Shown here: positions 46,880 through 57,944 of the stretch, one piece after another
Layout: each line of letters begins with the position of its first letter
Numbering within the stretch: the stretch's first letter is position 1
Origin: Monarcha castaneiventris obscurior
Taxonomy: Eukaryota; Chordata; Aves; Passeriformes; Monarchidae
DNA length: 64,000 nucleotides
Reading direction: 5' to 3'
Assembly (NCBI GenBank): GCA_026261815.1
Contig: JAMPIT010000269.1
Location: 186,001-250,000, forward strand
Program-made: the position numbers and the translations under genes
Notes under the pieces: model-generated
The model's input: only the letters and a program-made list of their open reading frames with translations
Database searches by the model: none
What the model was told of the DNA's origin: nothing

Positions 46880-47150
46880 AGATTCTGTGCCTGGGAGGAA
46901 GCCGGAGGCAGGTGGGGGTCGCTTTTTTCTCCCAGTGACAGGACAAAAGTTGTTCCAGGAGAGGTTTTGGTTGGATATTGGGAAGATTTCTTCCCCTGCC
47001 AAGGTTGTGCAGCCCGGGCCAGCGGCGGGGCCGCAATTCCAGCAGGGATTTCAAAGTGGATGCAGCACTTGGGGACAGGGTTTGGTGCGATTGGACTTGA
47101 CGACCTTCGAGCGCTTTTCCAACCTTAACAATTCCATGATTCCACGATTT
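46880..47150 (+). mobile_element. CR1 LINE 3'-end fragment (second, different subfamily)
   Basis: Starts within the CR1 region ctcccagtgacaggacaaaa, continues with ggttggatattgggaagatt, and ends ggacttgacgaccttcgagc, ttttccaacc, attccatgattccacga. It follows the previous CR1 after about 20 bp in the same orientation, but the two 3' ends differ, so they are separate insertions. Confidence 0.88.
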
Positions 47151-47939
47151 TTTTTCAGTCCCGGGGGGGTGCTGTGTCCAGCGGGAAGTTGTGTCCCGGG
47201 ATGCCGGAGGTTTGATCCCACTGCTGCATCCCTGCAAATCCCGGCATTCCCAGCCCTCAGGAGCTGCTGCCGCGCTCCCTGCTCGGCTTTGTGCTCACCT
47301 GGAGTGTAATTAATGCTCCCGGGTAATTAACGCTCGCAGAGCTCCCCGAGAGAGCTGTCACCGAGCAATTCCCGCTGGGACAGCACGAGCTGGGAGCACC
47401 CTGGGCACCAGCAATGGCTCTGCTGGATTTTGGGAATGGCCATGGCAGGGATGCAGCAGGGATGGAGAGGCCGCAGCGCCTTGGCTGCGTTTTTTTTGGG
47501 GGGTAGGAAAAAGGGGGAAAGCACCCCAAAATCTCCTTCCTTCCTCTCTCCATGTGCTCCGAGCTGGGGAGGGCAGGGCTTCAAGCCCGGCTCATCCTCC
47601 GGGAATGCCGCTCCCTCCTCCCGGGAGCACCGGGATGCCAGAGGCGCATTATAGGATTATTATCATCATTCCAGCGCCGCGGATCCGTGAGGAGCTGGGT
47701 GCTTCCGGCGGCTCCGAGAGGCTCCCGTGAGCCGGGGCTGCTCGGATTTATCCACATCCCGTGGCTGATCCTGACCCTGCCATTCCCGAGGGGTGAATTC
47801 AGGGTGAAGCCGCGGCGCTGAAGGGTTCAGCACCCAGAAACCCGCCAGGTTTTGGGGTTATTTGGGATTTTTCCACGTGCTGGCCTGGAGTTGCTCCCCT
47901 CTGCTCGTTATCCAGATGGGAATTCAGGGGTTTTTTCCC
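47151..47939. other. Unique segment
   Basis: Non-repetitive sequence. No exon was recognised. Confidence 0.4.
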
Positions 47940-48100
47940 CCCCTCGGTGCTTCTGTTTCATTTAACAACGCAGAGGCTACTAATTTGTCACAATTCAATA
48001 AAGCCGAGGTTACAAACACTCTGGCTGCTGTTTATTTAAACGACGGTTTGTTAATTAGCTCCTCTTAACGAGGAGAGAATAAATCAGATAAAACCTACCA
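47940..48100. promoter_or_regulatory. Candidate conserved non-coding element (48 kb island)
   Basis: Balanced stretch: tttcatttaacaacgcagag, gctactaatttgtcacaatt, tgtttatttaaacgacgg, tttgttaattagctcctctt. Distinct from the GC-rich flanks. Function is inferred only. Confidence 0.35.
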
Positions 48101-48944
48101 AAAAAAAAAAAAAAAAAGAAAAAAAAAGGGCAGGGAGAGATTTCTCAGATTGATTTTGTTTTCCAGCTGAGGTGTTCCTGGCAGCCGAAATCCCAGTTCC
48201 ATCCCGAGCTGCTTCCCTGTGCGGGTACCGGTGGCCCTGGGGTGATGCTCGGCCTCGTGGCGTTTCTCTCACCGAGAGTCCAAAAAGGACTTTTCTGGCT
48301 CTTTTCCGGCTCTTTTCCGGCTCTTTTCCTGCTCTTTTCCTGTTTTTTCTGGCTTTTTTCCTGCTGTTGGGCTCTGTCCCTCCAACCTGCTCACGGTGTG
48401 GGGGGTGACCCCTCTGGCTTTTCAGTTTTCCCTGCGTTTAATCTGAGCGAGTTTGGGATGGAAACAAAAATCAGAACGCGAATAAAAGTTGCGCTGGGAG
48501 CAGCTGGGAGTTGAGGGAAGGTTTATCCACCACCCTCAGCCAGCGCCGAGCTCCGATTCCATCGCCGGCCCCTCTCACCAACCTGTCCCCGCCGCCTTGG
48601 GAATATTTCATTTACAGCCTACAAAACCCGTCCGGGGATGGGATTTCTTACAAAACTCTTGCCTCTGTCCCCTCTTTGGGGCCATTTGTGAGCATCCAGG
48701 GACCTCAGGAGCGTCCTGGTGGCCGGAGGAGAGCGCTGGGGCTGGGGGGAGCCAGCGATCAATGATTAATCGGGCGTGTGTGGTTGTGTGGGAGCGATTT
48801 GTGTTGGAGGAGGGAACTCCTACAGCACCCCGGTCATGAATCATTTGAAGAGCAAATTTGTGCAGTTACCAAGGGAACGGAAGAAAGGAAGGGACTTCCC
48901 TTTTGCCGAAATGACTCGCGCTCTGATGCGGCTGAGAAAATCGC
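48101..48944. other. Unique segment with poly-A tract and short cttttcc repeat
   Basis: A-rich tract at 48101-48128 and a small ggctcttttcc repeat at 48297-48345. The stretch 48765-48895 (caatgattaatcgggcgtg, gtcatgaatcatttgaagag) is balanced and may be conserved. No exon was recognised. Confidence 0.4.
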
Positions 48945-49020
48945 TCCAAAAAAAAAAAAAAAAAAAAAATTAAAAAAAAAAAAAGGGAAAGGGGAAAAAA
49001 AAAATAAAAAAAAAAAAAAG
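48945..49020. repeat. A-rich low-complexity tract
   Basis: Several A-runs of 9 to 20 separated by tt, ggg and ggggg. The lysine-rich frames across it are artefacts. Confidence 0.9.
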
Positions 49021-50047
49021 GAGTCGAAGCTGTGACTAAGCAGCAGAAGTTATGTAAAGTGCTCGCTGGGAAGTGCAGGGGAGGGACAGCACATCCTGCC
49101 GCTGCCCACGGCGGTGGCGGGGGGCGGCCGCCGGCCCCCTTCTCACCTCCCCGGGGAGCGGGGGCGAAGCCGCCGGCTGCGCTGGGCCCTCTCCTGCCTC
49201 TCCAAAAGCTTGGGGAAGAGCCCCGGTGTCCCCGAGGAGCGGGGCTGGGACCTCCGGGTCACCCCCGGCTGCGTCCCGCAGGGAGCCGCAGGAAAAGCCC
49301 CGGCTCCGGCCCCGGAGGGGAAATTTTGGGGTGTTCGGAGCCCGGGGTGTGCTGTGCATCGCCCTCATCCAGCTGGGAGCGTGGAGCTGGGATTTTTCCA
49401 TCGGGAATGGGAGGACGTGGGGAGTGATGGGTGCGTGGAGCCGGGATTTTTCCATGGGGAATGGGAGGACGTGGGAAGCGATGCTGGCGTGGGGCTCAGG
49501 GTGATGATGGAGCGGCCAATTTGGCGAGTCTCTGTCAGGACTGGACTCGTGGCCGAGGGTGGGATCCTCTGCTCTGCTCTGCTCTGCTCTGCTCTGCTCT
49601 GTTGTTTTGTCTCAGGCGAGGGCCAGGGACTCATTTTGGGGCTCGGCATCCAAATTTAACGGTGCTCGCCCAAATTTAGGTCTGCCGCTCATCCAAAGGG
49701 CGCAAAAGCACCAAGGGCCCCTCCGCTGCACCTTAAACCCCCAGGAATGTGATTTTCCTTGGGAAAAATTCCCCTGGGGCCGCGCAAGGCAGAGCAGCAA
49801 AGGCTGCGGCAGCAGCGAGATCCGCAGCAGCGGCAGCAGCAGCGGCGGCGGCGGCGGAGGAGCCCCAGCCACGGCGGAAAGATGCTTGGGATCTTTCCAA
49901 CTTCCGCCCGGGAGCCCCCGAGCCCGGCGGGGAGCCGCAATATCTCCCGAAAAAGGGAATGCAGAGGCAGCTGCTCGGCGAAGGAAAACCCTGCGCCTGC
50001 CCTCCCCTGGTGCCACAGACACCCGGTGTCTGCGATTAGTCACCGCC
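49021..50047. other. GC/CpG-rich segment
   Basis: Two CpG-rich parts (49095-49345 and 49775-49965, the second with (cgg)n/(cag)n-like runs) and a (ctctg)n pentamer at 49566-49600. It could be a CpG island, but no first exon with a donor site and recognisable protein was found. Confidence 0.45.
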
Positions 50048-50130
50048 GAGGCTTCCCTCCTCCACAGCAGAGCCTTGTCCCCCCACACAGGGAGCCAGCG
50101 GAATGCTTAATTGGAGTTCCTCACACCTAC
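50048..50130 (+). repeat. Duplicated element, copy A
   Basis: Shares with 53970-54051, in order: gaggctt.cctcct.cacagca, cccacacacag, gaat..ttaattgga.ttcc and tcacacctac. Identity by eye is roughly three quarters over 83 bp. Weaker similarity extends about 70 bp to the left (gaaaaccct.cgc). Not CR1. Confidence 0.6.
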
Positions 50131-50469
50131 CCGGGGGTAGCCTGAAACGAAGTGACAGCGCCGGGAGAAGCGCTTGGAGTCAGACCCCGGGAGCTGCGGG
50201 TTGCTATGGAGTCCCCGGGTTTGGATTTTTTTAGGAGGAGAGGAAAGGATTTGTGCGCACGGGTGGAGGTTTGGGGTCCCCGGGGGAAAGCTGCGGGTGC
50301 TGGCGGGGTGAGGCCGGGCCGTGGGGAAAGGGGCGGGGGTTGGTCCTTGAGGGGTTCTGCTCCTTTGGGATCGGGTGCTCGGCCCCAAAAAAAGGTGTTT
50401 GGTGCCCCCCGTAAAACCGTCAGGGTTTGGGGTTGATGAGGAACTCCGGAAAGGTTCTGCATCCGGAGT
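50131..50469. other. Unique spacer
   Basis: GC-rich unique sequence. Nothing gene-like was seen. Confidence 0.4.
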
Positions 50470-51705
50470 ATGGCAGGGAAGCTCATGCCTGAATCCTGGG
50501 AATGGCAGGGAAGTTCATCCCTGAACTCTGGGAATGGCAGGGAAGCTCATGCCTGAACTCTGGGAATGGCAGGGAAGCTCATCCCTGAATCCTGGGAATG
50601 GCAGGGAAGTTCATCCCTGAATCCTGGAAATGGCAGGGGTAAGGAAGCTCGTCCTTGAATCCTGGGAATGGCAGGGATAGGGAAGTTCATCCTTGAATCC
50701 TGGGAATGGGGTAAGGAAGCTCATCCCTGAATCCCGGGAATGGCAGGGAAGCTCGTCTCTGAATCCTGGGAATGGCAGGGGCAGGTAAATTTATCCCTGA
50801 ATCCTGGGAATGGCAGGGGCAGGGAAGCTCATCCCTGAATCCTGGGAATGGCAGGCGTAGGGAAGTTCATCCTTGAATCCTGGGAATGGCAGGGATAGGG
50901 AAGTTCATCCCTGAATCCTGGGAATGGCAGGGGCAGGGAAGATCATCCCTGAATCCTGGGAATGGCAGGGAAGTTCATCCCTGAATCCTGGAAATGGCAG
51001 GGGTAAGGAAGCTCGTCCTTGAATCCTGGGAATGGCAGGGAAGTTCATCCCTGAATTCTGGGAATGGCAGGGAAGCTCATCCCTGAATCCTGGAAATGGC
51101 AGGGGTAAGGAAGCTCGTCCTTGAATCCTGGGAATGGGGTAAGGAAGTTCATCCTTGAATCCCGGGAATGGCAGGGAAGCTCGTCTCTGAATCCTGGGAA
51201 TGGCAGGGGCAGGGAAGTTTATCCCTGAATCCTGGGAATGGCAGGGGTAAGGAAGCTCATCCCTGAATCCTGGGTACTGGAAAGGGTCAGAAAACTCATT
51301 CCTTCATTCTGTAGTGTGGGATTGGGATGGGGAAGCTCATCCCTGAATCCTGGGAATGGCAGGGAAGCTCATCCCTGAATTCTGGGAATGGCAGGGATAG
51401 GGAAGTTCATCCTTGAATCCTGGGAATGGCAGGGGTAAGGAAGCTCATCCCTGAATCCTAGGTACTGGAAAGGGTAAGAAAACTCATCCCTGAATTCTGC
51501 AGTGTGGGAATGGGATGGGGAAGCTCATCCCTGAATCCTGGGAATGGCAGGGGCAGGGAAGATCATCTCTGAATCCTGGCAATAGCAGGGAAGCTCATCC
51601 CTGAATTCTGGGTACTGGAAAGGGTCAGAAAACTCATTCCTTCATTCTGTAGTGTGGGAATGGGGTAGGAAAGCTCATCCCTGAATCCCGGGATTGGGTT
51701 AGGGA
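50470..51705. repeat. Minisatellite, 32-bp unit with longer variants
   Basis: Based on gaatcctgggaatggcaggg plus aagctcatccct (32 bp, 50491 to 50523). Variants of about 38-44 bp carry an extra gggtaa or ggcagg. A longer variant (gggtactggaaagggtcaga, aaactcattccttcattctg) recurs about three times (51271, 51463 and 51610). Confidence 0.95.
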
Positions 51706-51834
51706 TCCCTGCATCCTTCCTGAGCCAAGCCCAGTGTGGCAGGGAGCATCCCATGGGATCCGGGCAAGGCTTTTCCTTCCCGGGGACTTCTGGAACCACC
51801 TCAGAAGTATCAGGAAATTCCCAGTGACCGTGTC
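51706..51834. other. Unique spacer
   Basis: Short non-repetitive gap between two arrays. Confidence 0.5.
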
Positions 51835-52563
51835 CCGGGGTGGGAATTCTGTCCCCAGCGGTGGGAATTCTGTCCCAAGGGTGGGAATTCTGTCCCAGGG
51901 GTAGGAATTCTGTCCCAGGGGTGGGAATTCTGTCCCAGGGGTGGGAATTCTGTCCCGGGGGTGGGAATTCTGTCCCAGGGGTGGGAATTCTATCCCGGGG
52001 GTGGGAATTCTATCCCGGGGGTGGGAATTCTGTCCCAGGGGTGGGAATTCTATCCCCAGGGCTGGGAATTCTATCCCGGGGGTGGGAATTCTGTCCCAGG
52101 GGTGAGAATTCTGTCCCAGGGGTGAGAAATCTGTCCCCAGGGGTGGGAATTCTATCCCGGGGGTGGGAATTCTGTCCCAGGGGTAGGAATTCTGTCCCAG
52201 GGGTGGGAATTCTGTCCCAGGGGTAGGAATTCTGTCCCAGGGGTGGGAATTCTGTCCCCAGGGCTGGGAATTCTGTCCCAGGGGTGGGAATTCTGTCCCA
52301 GGGGTGGGAATTCTGTCCCGGGGTGGGAATTCTGTCCCAGGGGTGGGAATTCTGTCCCAGGAATGGGAATTCTGTCCCAGGGGTGAGAATTCTGTCCCAG
52401 GGGTGGGAATTCCGTCCCAGGGGTAAGAAGTCTCTCCCAGGGGTGGGAATTCTGTCCCAGGGGTGAGAATTCTGTCCCAGCGGTGGGAATTCTGTCCCAG
52501 GGGTAGGAATTCTGTCCCAGGGGTAGGAATTCTGTCCCAGGGGTGAGAATTCTGTCCCAGGGG
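51835..52563. repeat. Minisatellite, 20-bp unit, ~36 copies
   Basis: Very regular 20-bp unit gggtgggaattctgtcccag, with an EcoRI site (gaattc) in most units and few variants (taggaattc, tatcccggg, gagaattc). Frames on both strands stay open (up to 313 codons on -). These are artefacts. Confidence 0.97.
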
Positions 52564-53969
52564 AAGGCAGGACACTCCCCAGAGCCTGGATCCGGAGGCA
52601 GCAGGGCTGGAGTTGGACCAAAGGATTCACGGATTGGTTTTTCCTGCCTGAAATTCCCAGTGAGGGTTTGAAGTCCTTTAAAACCAGTTCCTCCTCCCAG
52701 CGGGGCCAAGCACCAGGGTCCGGTTTGATCTCCCAAGGGGGACAGAGCAGCTCTGGGACCCCTGGGATATCCCTAAATCCTGGGATATCGCTGGGACCCC
52801 CCCTAAATGTCCCGTGTCCCCCTCTCACAGCAGCCCATCACCTTCATCTTCCTCCAAAAAAAGGTTTGGGCTCCACTTCCAGGTGGTTTTTTGTTATTTC
52901 AGAGGTGGAGAGTGGGGTGCCAGGACCTGAGTCCCCACCAGTGCCCCTCACCTCGGGGAGCCTGGGCATTTGCCTTCCCTCAGGAGAAGGAAATTACGGC
53001 TTCATTCCAGTCAGGAATGACTTTTTTTTCCCCCCAAAACAGAGCAGGAAAACAGGATATCGTTTGTGGTTTCATGAAAAAGTCGTCTTCTTTTTTTTTT
53101 TTTTTTTTACTCTCGTCACTTTAGGTTCTATTTAAAATTTGGGTATTCTGAGATGGAAAGTTATTTCAAAAGGGCAAAAACACGTCAAGCTCCAGAAAAA
53201 TGGTGAAATCAGCTCCATGGTGGTTTTTTTTTTTTTTTTAATTTTTTTTTTTTTTTTTGGAAGCACAGTTCTTCCCCTTCCCCAAAACTCCCCCAGCGCA
53301 GGCTCCAGCCCCATCCTGCTGCATCCTCAAGGAGCATCCCGGTACCAAAATGCCATTTCCCACTCCAATCTCTCCCCCGGCCCATGGCCTGGGTGAATTC
53401 CCGAGGGATTTTCCACCCCACGGAGCCTCTGAGCTGCCTTGAACCCGACCCCAAACCCGCGGGGGTGGCAAGGGACGGTGGCTGCAGCCCCATTGATCGC
53501 TGTCCCGGGCTATAGGGGCCCCTCATCGATAAGGCATCGACTCTCCCGGGGCACTCCCACCTTGAAAAAGATCATGTGGAAGCGAGATCTTTCGCTTCTC
53601 AGTGATTAATTAGTGTCTTGCGAAGCGCTCGGGAAGGAGGTGGCCGGGAAATGCGAGAGCAATTAAATCCGCAGCGCCCCGACGCCTCCGACCCCTCGGC
53701 CCCGGCATCGATTTCCCCTCGGCAGCCTCTGGGGTGGGATGAGCCGGGATCGGATCCCCCAGGCATGGGGGAAAAATGACTTTTCCCGAGCTGGGAAGCG
53801 CTTGTGGCTCGGCTCTGCCCTGCCCAAGGCGATGGGTTCGTTCCCTGCTGTTCCTGAGCGAGAGCGATGGAACAAGGTAGGAAGAGAGCGAGGGGAAAAC
53901 CCTCCGCTGGCTTCCCTTGATGAACTGAGCTAATTTCTCTCTTAATGGTTCGCTCCTGGAGCTGAATGT
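52564..53969. other. Unique segment with T-tracts
   Basis: Non-repetitive apart from T-runs at 53090-53109 and 53222-53259. The 53545-53660 part (gtggaagcgagatctttcgc, gtgattaattagtgtcttgc) is balanced and may be conserved. No exon was recognised. Confidence 0.4.
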
Positions 53970-54051
53970 GAGGCTTTCCTCCTGCACAGCAAACCCTCTC
54001 CCACACACAGACAAATAGGCTGAATATTTAATTGGAATTCCTCACACCTAC
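53970..54051 (+). repeat. Duplicated element, copy B
   Basis: Partner of 50048-50130, same orientation, 3.9 kb apart (see that entry for shared words). This copy is the more AT-rich: gctgaatatttaattggaat followed by tcctcacacctac. Confidence 0.6.
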
Positions 54052-54699
54052 AGGGTAAAGCCTTGTCAGTAGAAATAGAGCCCATCGCCAGCTGGCATCC
54101 CCGCACGCCACCCACCTTCGCTCGGAAAAAAAAAAGAAATCCCTCCCCGTCCTCCCCACCTCCCCCCCAGCCCCTCTTTTCCAAGCACCCACGGCACCCC
54201 CAGCTCGCCCCGACCGCCCCAGGATCAGCCCCCGGCTCTCGGGGTGCCCCCTCCGGGCTGGGGATGCCGTGGGAGGGTGCCGGGGCACCGAGAGGTTCTC
54301 GGCCAGGAGAAGATTTTTCCCTTGGTCCGGGAGCTGCCCAACCCACACCGGGATTGCCCAGGGAGCTTCCCCCTGGCAAAGCGGGGACCCCAGCGCGGTG
54401 CCAGGCTGGTGGCAGGGGGCAGGGAGCAGCAGAGGGCACTGCCGGGCTGTCCGTCAGTGCCAAGGCAGAGGGGTGAAGCTCCGGGAGAGGCGTATCCCAA
54501 ACCTCCGGGGCACGGCCAGGGTGGAGGCTGGCGGAGGGGTGCGGAATCCCCCATTTTTGAGCTTCCCAGGCGGCAAAACCAAAGTGTTCGCCCCCAAAAA
54601 TGAACTCTCCCTGCTGTGCCCACCCCATCCTGGCCTCTGCAGGGTGCGATCCGTGTGGGAGCATCCATGGAGCTGCTGGGATGCGGGTGCCCCCCTTGG
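54052..54699. other. Unique GC-rich segment
   Basis: Non-repetitive, with A- and C-runs at 54125-54170. Open frames on both strands (up to 240 codons) show no recognisable domain. Confidence 0.4.
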
Positions 54700-55750
54700 A
54701 GAGGGTTCTGGGGTCTCCTGTTGGTAACCCAGCCCCCAGGAATCCCCCTAATTCTCATTTTCCCAGGGATGGATGAAGCCGGAGGATTCTGGGGTCTCCT
54801 GCTGATAACCCAGCCCCCAGGAACCCCCTAATTCTCATTTTCCCGGGGATGGATGAAGCCGGAGGGTTCTGGGGTCTCCTGCTGATAACCCAGCCCCCAG
54901 GAACTCCCCCAGTTCGGATTTTCCCAGGGATGGGTGAAGCGGGAGGATTCTGGGGTCTCCTGTTGGTAACCCAGCCCCCAGGAACCCCCTAATTCTCATT
55001 TTCCCAGGGATGGATGAAGTGGGAGGGTTCTGGGGTCTCCTGTTGATAACCCAGCCCCCAGGAATCCCCCCCAATTCGGATTTACCCAGGGATGGATGAA
55101 GCCGGAGGGTTCTGGGATCTCCTGCTCATAACCCAGCCCCCAGGAATCCCCCCAATTCGGATTTACCCAGGGATGGATGAAGCGGGAGGGTTCTGGGATC
55201 TCCTGCTGCTAACCCAGCCCACAGGAATCCCCCCCAATTCGGATTTTTCCAGGGATGGATGAAGCCCGAGGATTCTGGGGTCTCCTGCTGGTAACCCAGC
55301 CCGCAGGAACCCCCTAATTCTCATTTTCCCAGGGATGGATGAAGCCCGAGGATTCTGGGGTCTCCTGCTGCTAACCCAGCCCGCAGGAATCCCCCCCAAT
55401 TCGGACTTTCCCAGGGATGGATGAAGCGGGAGAGTTCTGGGGTCTCCTGCTGATAACCCAGCCCCCAGGAACCCCCTAATTCAGATTTTTCCAGGGATGG
55501 ATGAAGCCCGAGGATTCTGGGGTCTCCTGTTGATAACCCAGCCCCCAGGAATCCCCCCTAATTCTCATTTTCCCAGGGATGGATGAAGCGGGAGGATTCT
55601 GGGGTCTCCTGTTGATAACCCAGCCCCCAGGAATCCCCCCCAATTCGGACTTTCCCAGGGATGGATGAAGCGGGAGAGTTCTGGGGTCTCCTGTTGATAA
55701 CCCAGCCCCCAGGAACCCCCTAATTCAGATTTTTCCAGGGATGGATGAAG
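54700..55750. repeat. Minisatellite, 80/81-bp unit, ~13 copies
   Basis: The unit contains tctggggtctcctgctgata, acccagcccccaggaa, ttc(g/t)gattttcccaggga and tggatgaagc. Starts at 54707, 54788, 54868 and 54949 give 80-81 bp. Copies differ at recurring positions (ctgata/ttggta/ctgcta). Confidence 0.96.
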
Positions 55751-56165
55751 AAGGAGGAGGAAGGAGTCACCCCGTGCCCTCCCCAGCACCAGGAGACCGC
55801 CCGGTGCCCAGGCAGAGTCCCCGCGGTGCCAGGGCACAGCCAGACACCCCCTTATCCCCTGGGATGGGGCTCTGTGTTCCCAGCCCCGATTTTCAGGATT
55901 TAGGGTGGGAGAACAGAGCGGGGAGAGGCCGGGGACGGGGATGCTCCATCGGGACTCTGCCTGGGATCACCAGGATGGAGGAGAGGCTGGAATGGCCCCG
56001 CCTGTGCTGCCCCTGCCCCTTCCCACCTTCATCCCCTGGGGCAGCTCTGACTGCCCCGAGCATCCCTGAGCATCCCTGGGCTTGCCCCTCTTCCGAGGGA
56101 TGTGGGGAGGAGGAGGAGGAGGAGGAAGGTGTTGGGTCCCGGGGACACTCCAGCACCGCGCTCTG
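55751..56165. other. Unique spacer
   Basis: GC-rich unique sequence with a (gga)n run at about 56108-56129. No exon was recognised. Confidence 0.4.
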
Positions 56166-57350
56166 CTTTTTATGCTCTGGACTCTGCCTGGGAGAGCAGC
56201 GCTTGCATCCCCCTCATCCCTCCAAAATTCCCTTTGGATTCCAAAGGATTGATTTTTATGCTCTGGACTCTGCCTGGGAAAGCAGCGCTCGCATCCCCTT
56301 CATCACCCCAAAATTCCCTCTGGTTTCCAAATAATTGATTTTTATGCTCTGGACTCCGCCTGGGAAAGCAGCGTTCACATCCCCTTCATCACCCCAAAAT
56401 TTCCTTTGGATTCCAAAGAATTGCTTTTTATGCCCTGGACTCCGCCTGGGAGAGCAGCGCTTGCATCCCCTTCATCCCCCCAAAATTTCCTTTGGATTCC
56501 AAATAATTGCTTTTTATGCTCTGGATTCTGACTGGGAGAGCAGCGCTTGCATCCCCCTCATCCCTCCAAAATTCCCTTTGGTTTCCAAAGGATTGCTTTT
56601 TATGCTCTGGATTCTGCCTGGGAGAGCAGCGCTTGCATCCCCCTCATCCCTCCAAAATTTCTTTTGGTTTCCAAATAATTGATTTTTATGCTCTGGACTC
56701 CGCCTGGGAAAGCAGCGTTCACATCCCCTTCATCCCCCCAAAATTTCCTTTGGATTCCAAAGAATTGCTTTTTATGCCCTGGACTCCGCCTGGGAGAGCA
56801 GCGCTTGCATCCCTCTCATCCCCCCAAAATTTCTTTTGGTTTTCAAATAATTGATTTTTATGCTCTGGATTCTGACTGGGAGAGCAGCGCTTGCATCCCT
56901 CTCATCCCTCCAAAATTTCTTTTGGTTTCCAAAGAATTGATTTTTATGCTCTGGACTCTGCCTGGGAAAGCAGCGCTCGCATCCCCTTCATCCCCCCAAA
57001 ATTTCCTTTGGTTTCCAAATAATCGCTTTTTATGCTCTGGACTCTGCCTGGGAAAGCAGCGCTTGCATCCCCTTCATCCCCCCAAAATTTCCTTTGGATT
57101 CCAAAGGATTGATTTTTATGCTCTGGACTCTGCTTGGGAAAGCAGCTCTTGCATCCCTCTCATCCTCCCAAAATTTCCTTTGGTTTCCAAAGAATGCCTG
57201 GGAGAGCAGCGCTTGCATCCCCTTCATCCCCCCAAAATTTCCTTTGGTTTCCAAATAATCGCTTTTTATGCTCTGGACTCTGTCTGGGAAAGCAGCGTTC
57301 ACATCCCCTTCATCCCCCCAAAATTTCCTTTGGATTCCAAAGAATTGCTC
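56166..57350. repeat. Minisatellite, 86-bp unit, ~14 copies
   Basis: The unit contains tttatgctctggactctgcc, tgggaaagcagcgctcgcat, cccaaaatttcctttgg and ttccaaagaattg. Starts at 56171, 56257 and 56343 give 86 bp. One copy near 57195 lacks the tttatgctctggactct part. One + frame stays open for 253 codons but is shared with no known protein. Confidence 0.96.
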
Positions 57351-57530
57351 TTTTCTCATTCCCCACTTTTCCTTTCCTGCTCTTTTTCCCTCTCTCCTTC
57401 TCGTACCTCTCTCATCCCAGGTTTCAAAGACCCCCCCTGATCCATCCCCTGCAGGGACCTGCCACCATCTGCGGTTTTTCTTTTCCATTTTTTTTTTTTT
57501 TTCCCCCCTCTTTTTAAAGTTTCCCCGTGT
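57351..57530. other. Pyrimidine-rich unique stretch
   Basis: T/C-rich DNA with a T-run at 57488-57502. Nothing gene-like. Confidence 0.5.
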
Positions 57531-57835
57531 CTTTGTCTTAACGAGCCAGGTTAAATATTCTGTAATCAGTGTAATAATACACCTGGACTCGCTCGCGAGA
57601 TATCTGCCTTTTGTACTGCGACAGGACATTAATAGTAATTATTCTGCTTTGTAATTGGAGCTTTAAATACTAATTCAAACAGCCAGAGGAAAACCAATTA
57701 GTGCTAATTTATCTCTATGTGTTTTGGAGAGCCTGTGTCTGTCATACTGTGAAGAAATAGGTTGGTAATTAGTACAGTTGGGTGGTAGATAGAAGTAATT
57801 ATCAGATTCTTTCATGTTCTTTAAAGGAAGGGGGA
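57531..57835. promoter_or_regulatory. Candidate conserved non-coding element (57.6 kb island)
   Basis: Balanced, non-repetitive DNA with about fifteen TAAT/ATTA homeodomain cores within 57560-57800, for example gtaatcagtgtaataatac, ggacattaatagtaattatt, accaattagtgctaattt and ggtaattagtac. It sits between two GC-rich minisatellites. This is the strongest enhancer-like composition in the window. Function is inferred. Confidence 0.45.
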
Positions 57836-57944
57836 AAAAAAAACCGACAAAAAACCAACTCTAAAGGCTGCATGACTCTTCCTTTCCGAGGAAAGTTTGC
57901 ACCTCGAAGGAAGGGCCCAGCCAGAGACGTTCCCGGATCCGTGG

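Noticed and set aside
48778..49035. Lysine-rich frame over the A-rich tract
   Set aside because: Homopolymer artefact.
49566..49600. (ctctg)n as a possible element end
   Set aside because: A simple seven-unit pentamer microsatellite with no flanking repeat structure.
56102..57440. Repeat frames of 115-253 codons in the 86-bp array, looking like a hydrophobic repeat protein
   Set aside because: 86 is not a multiple of three, the frame changes from copy to copy and neighbouring frames are equally open.
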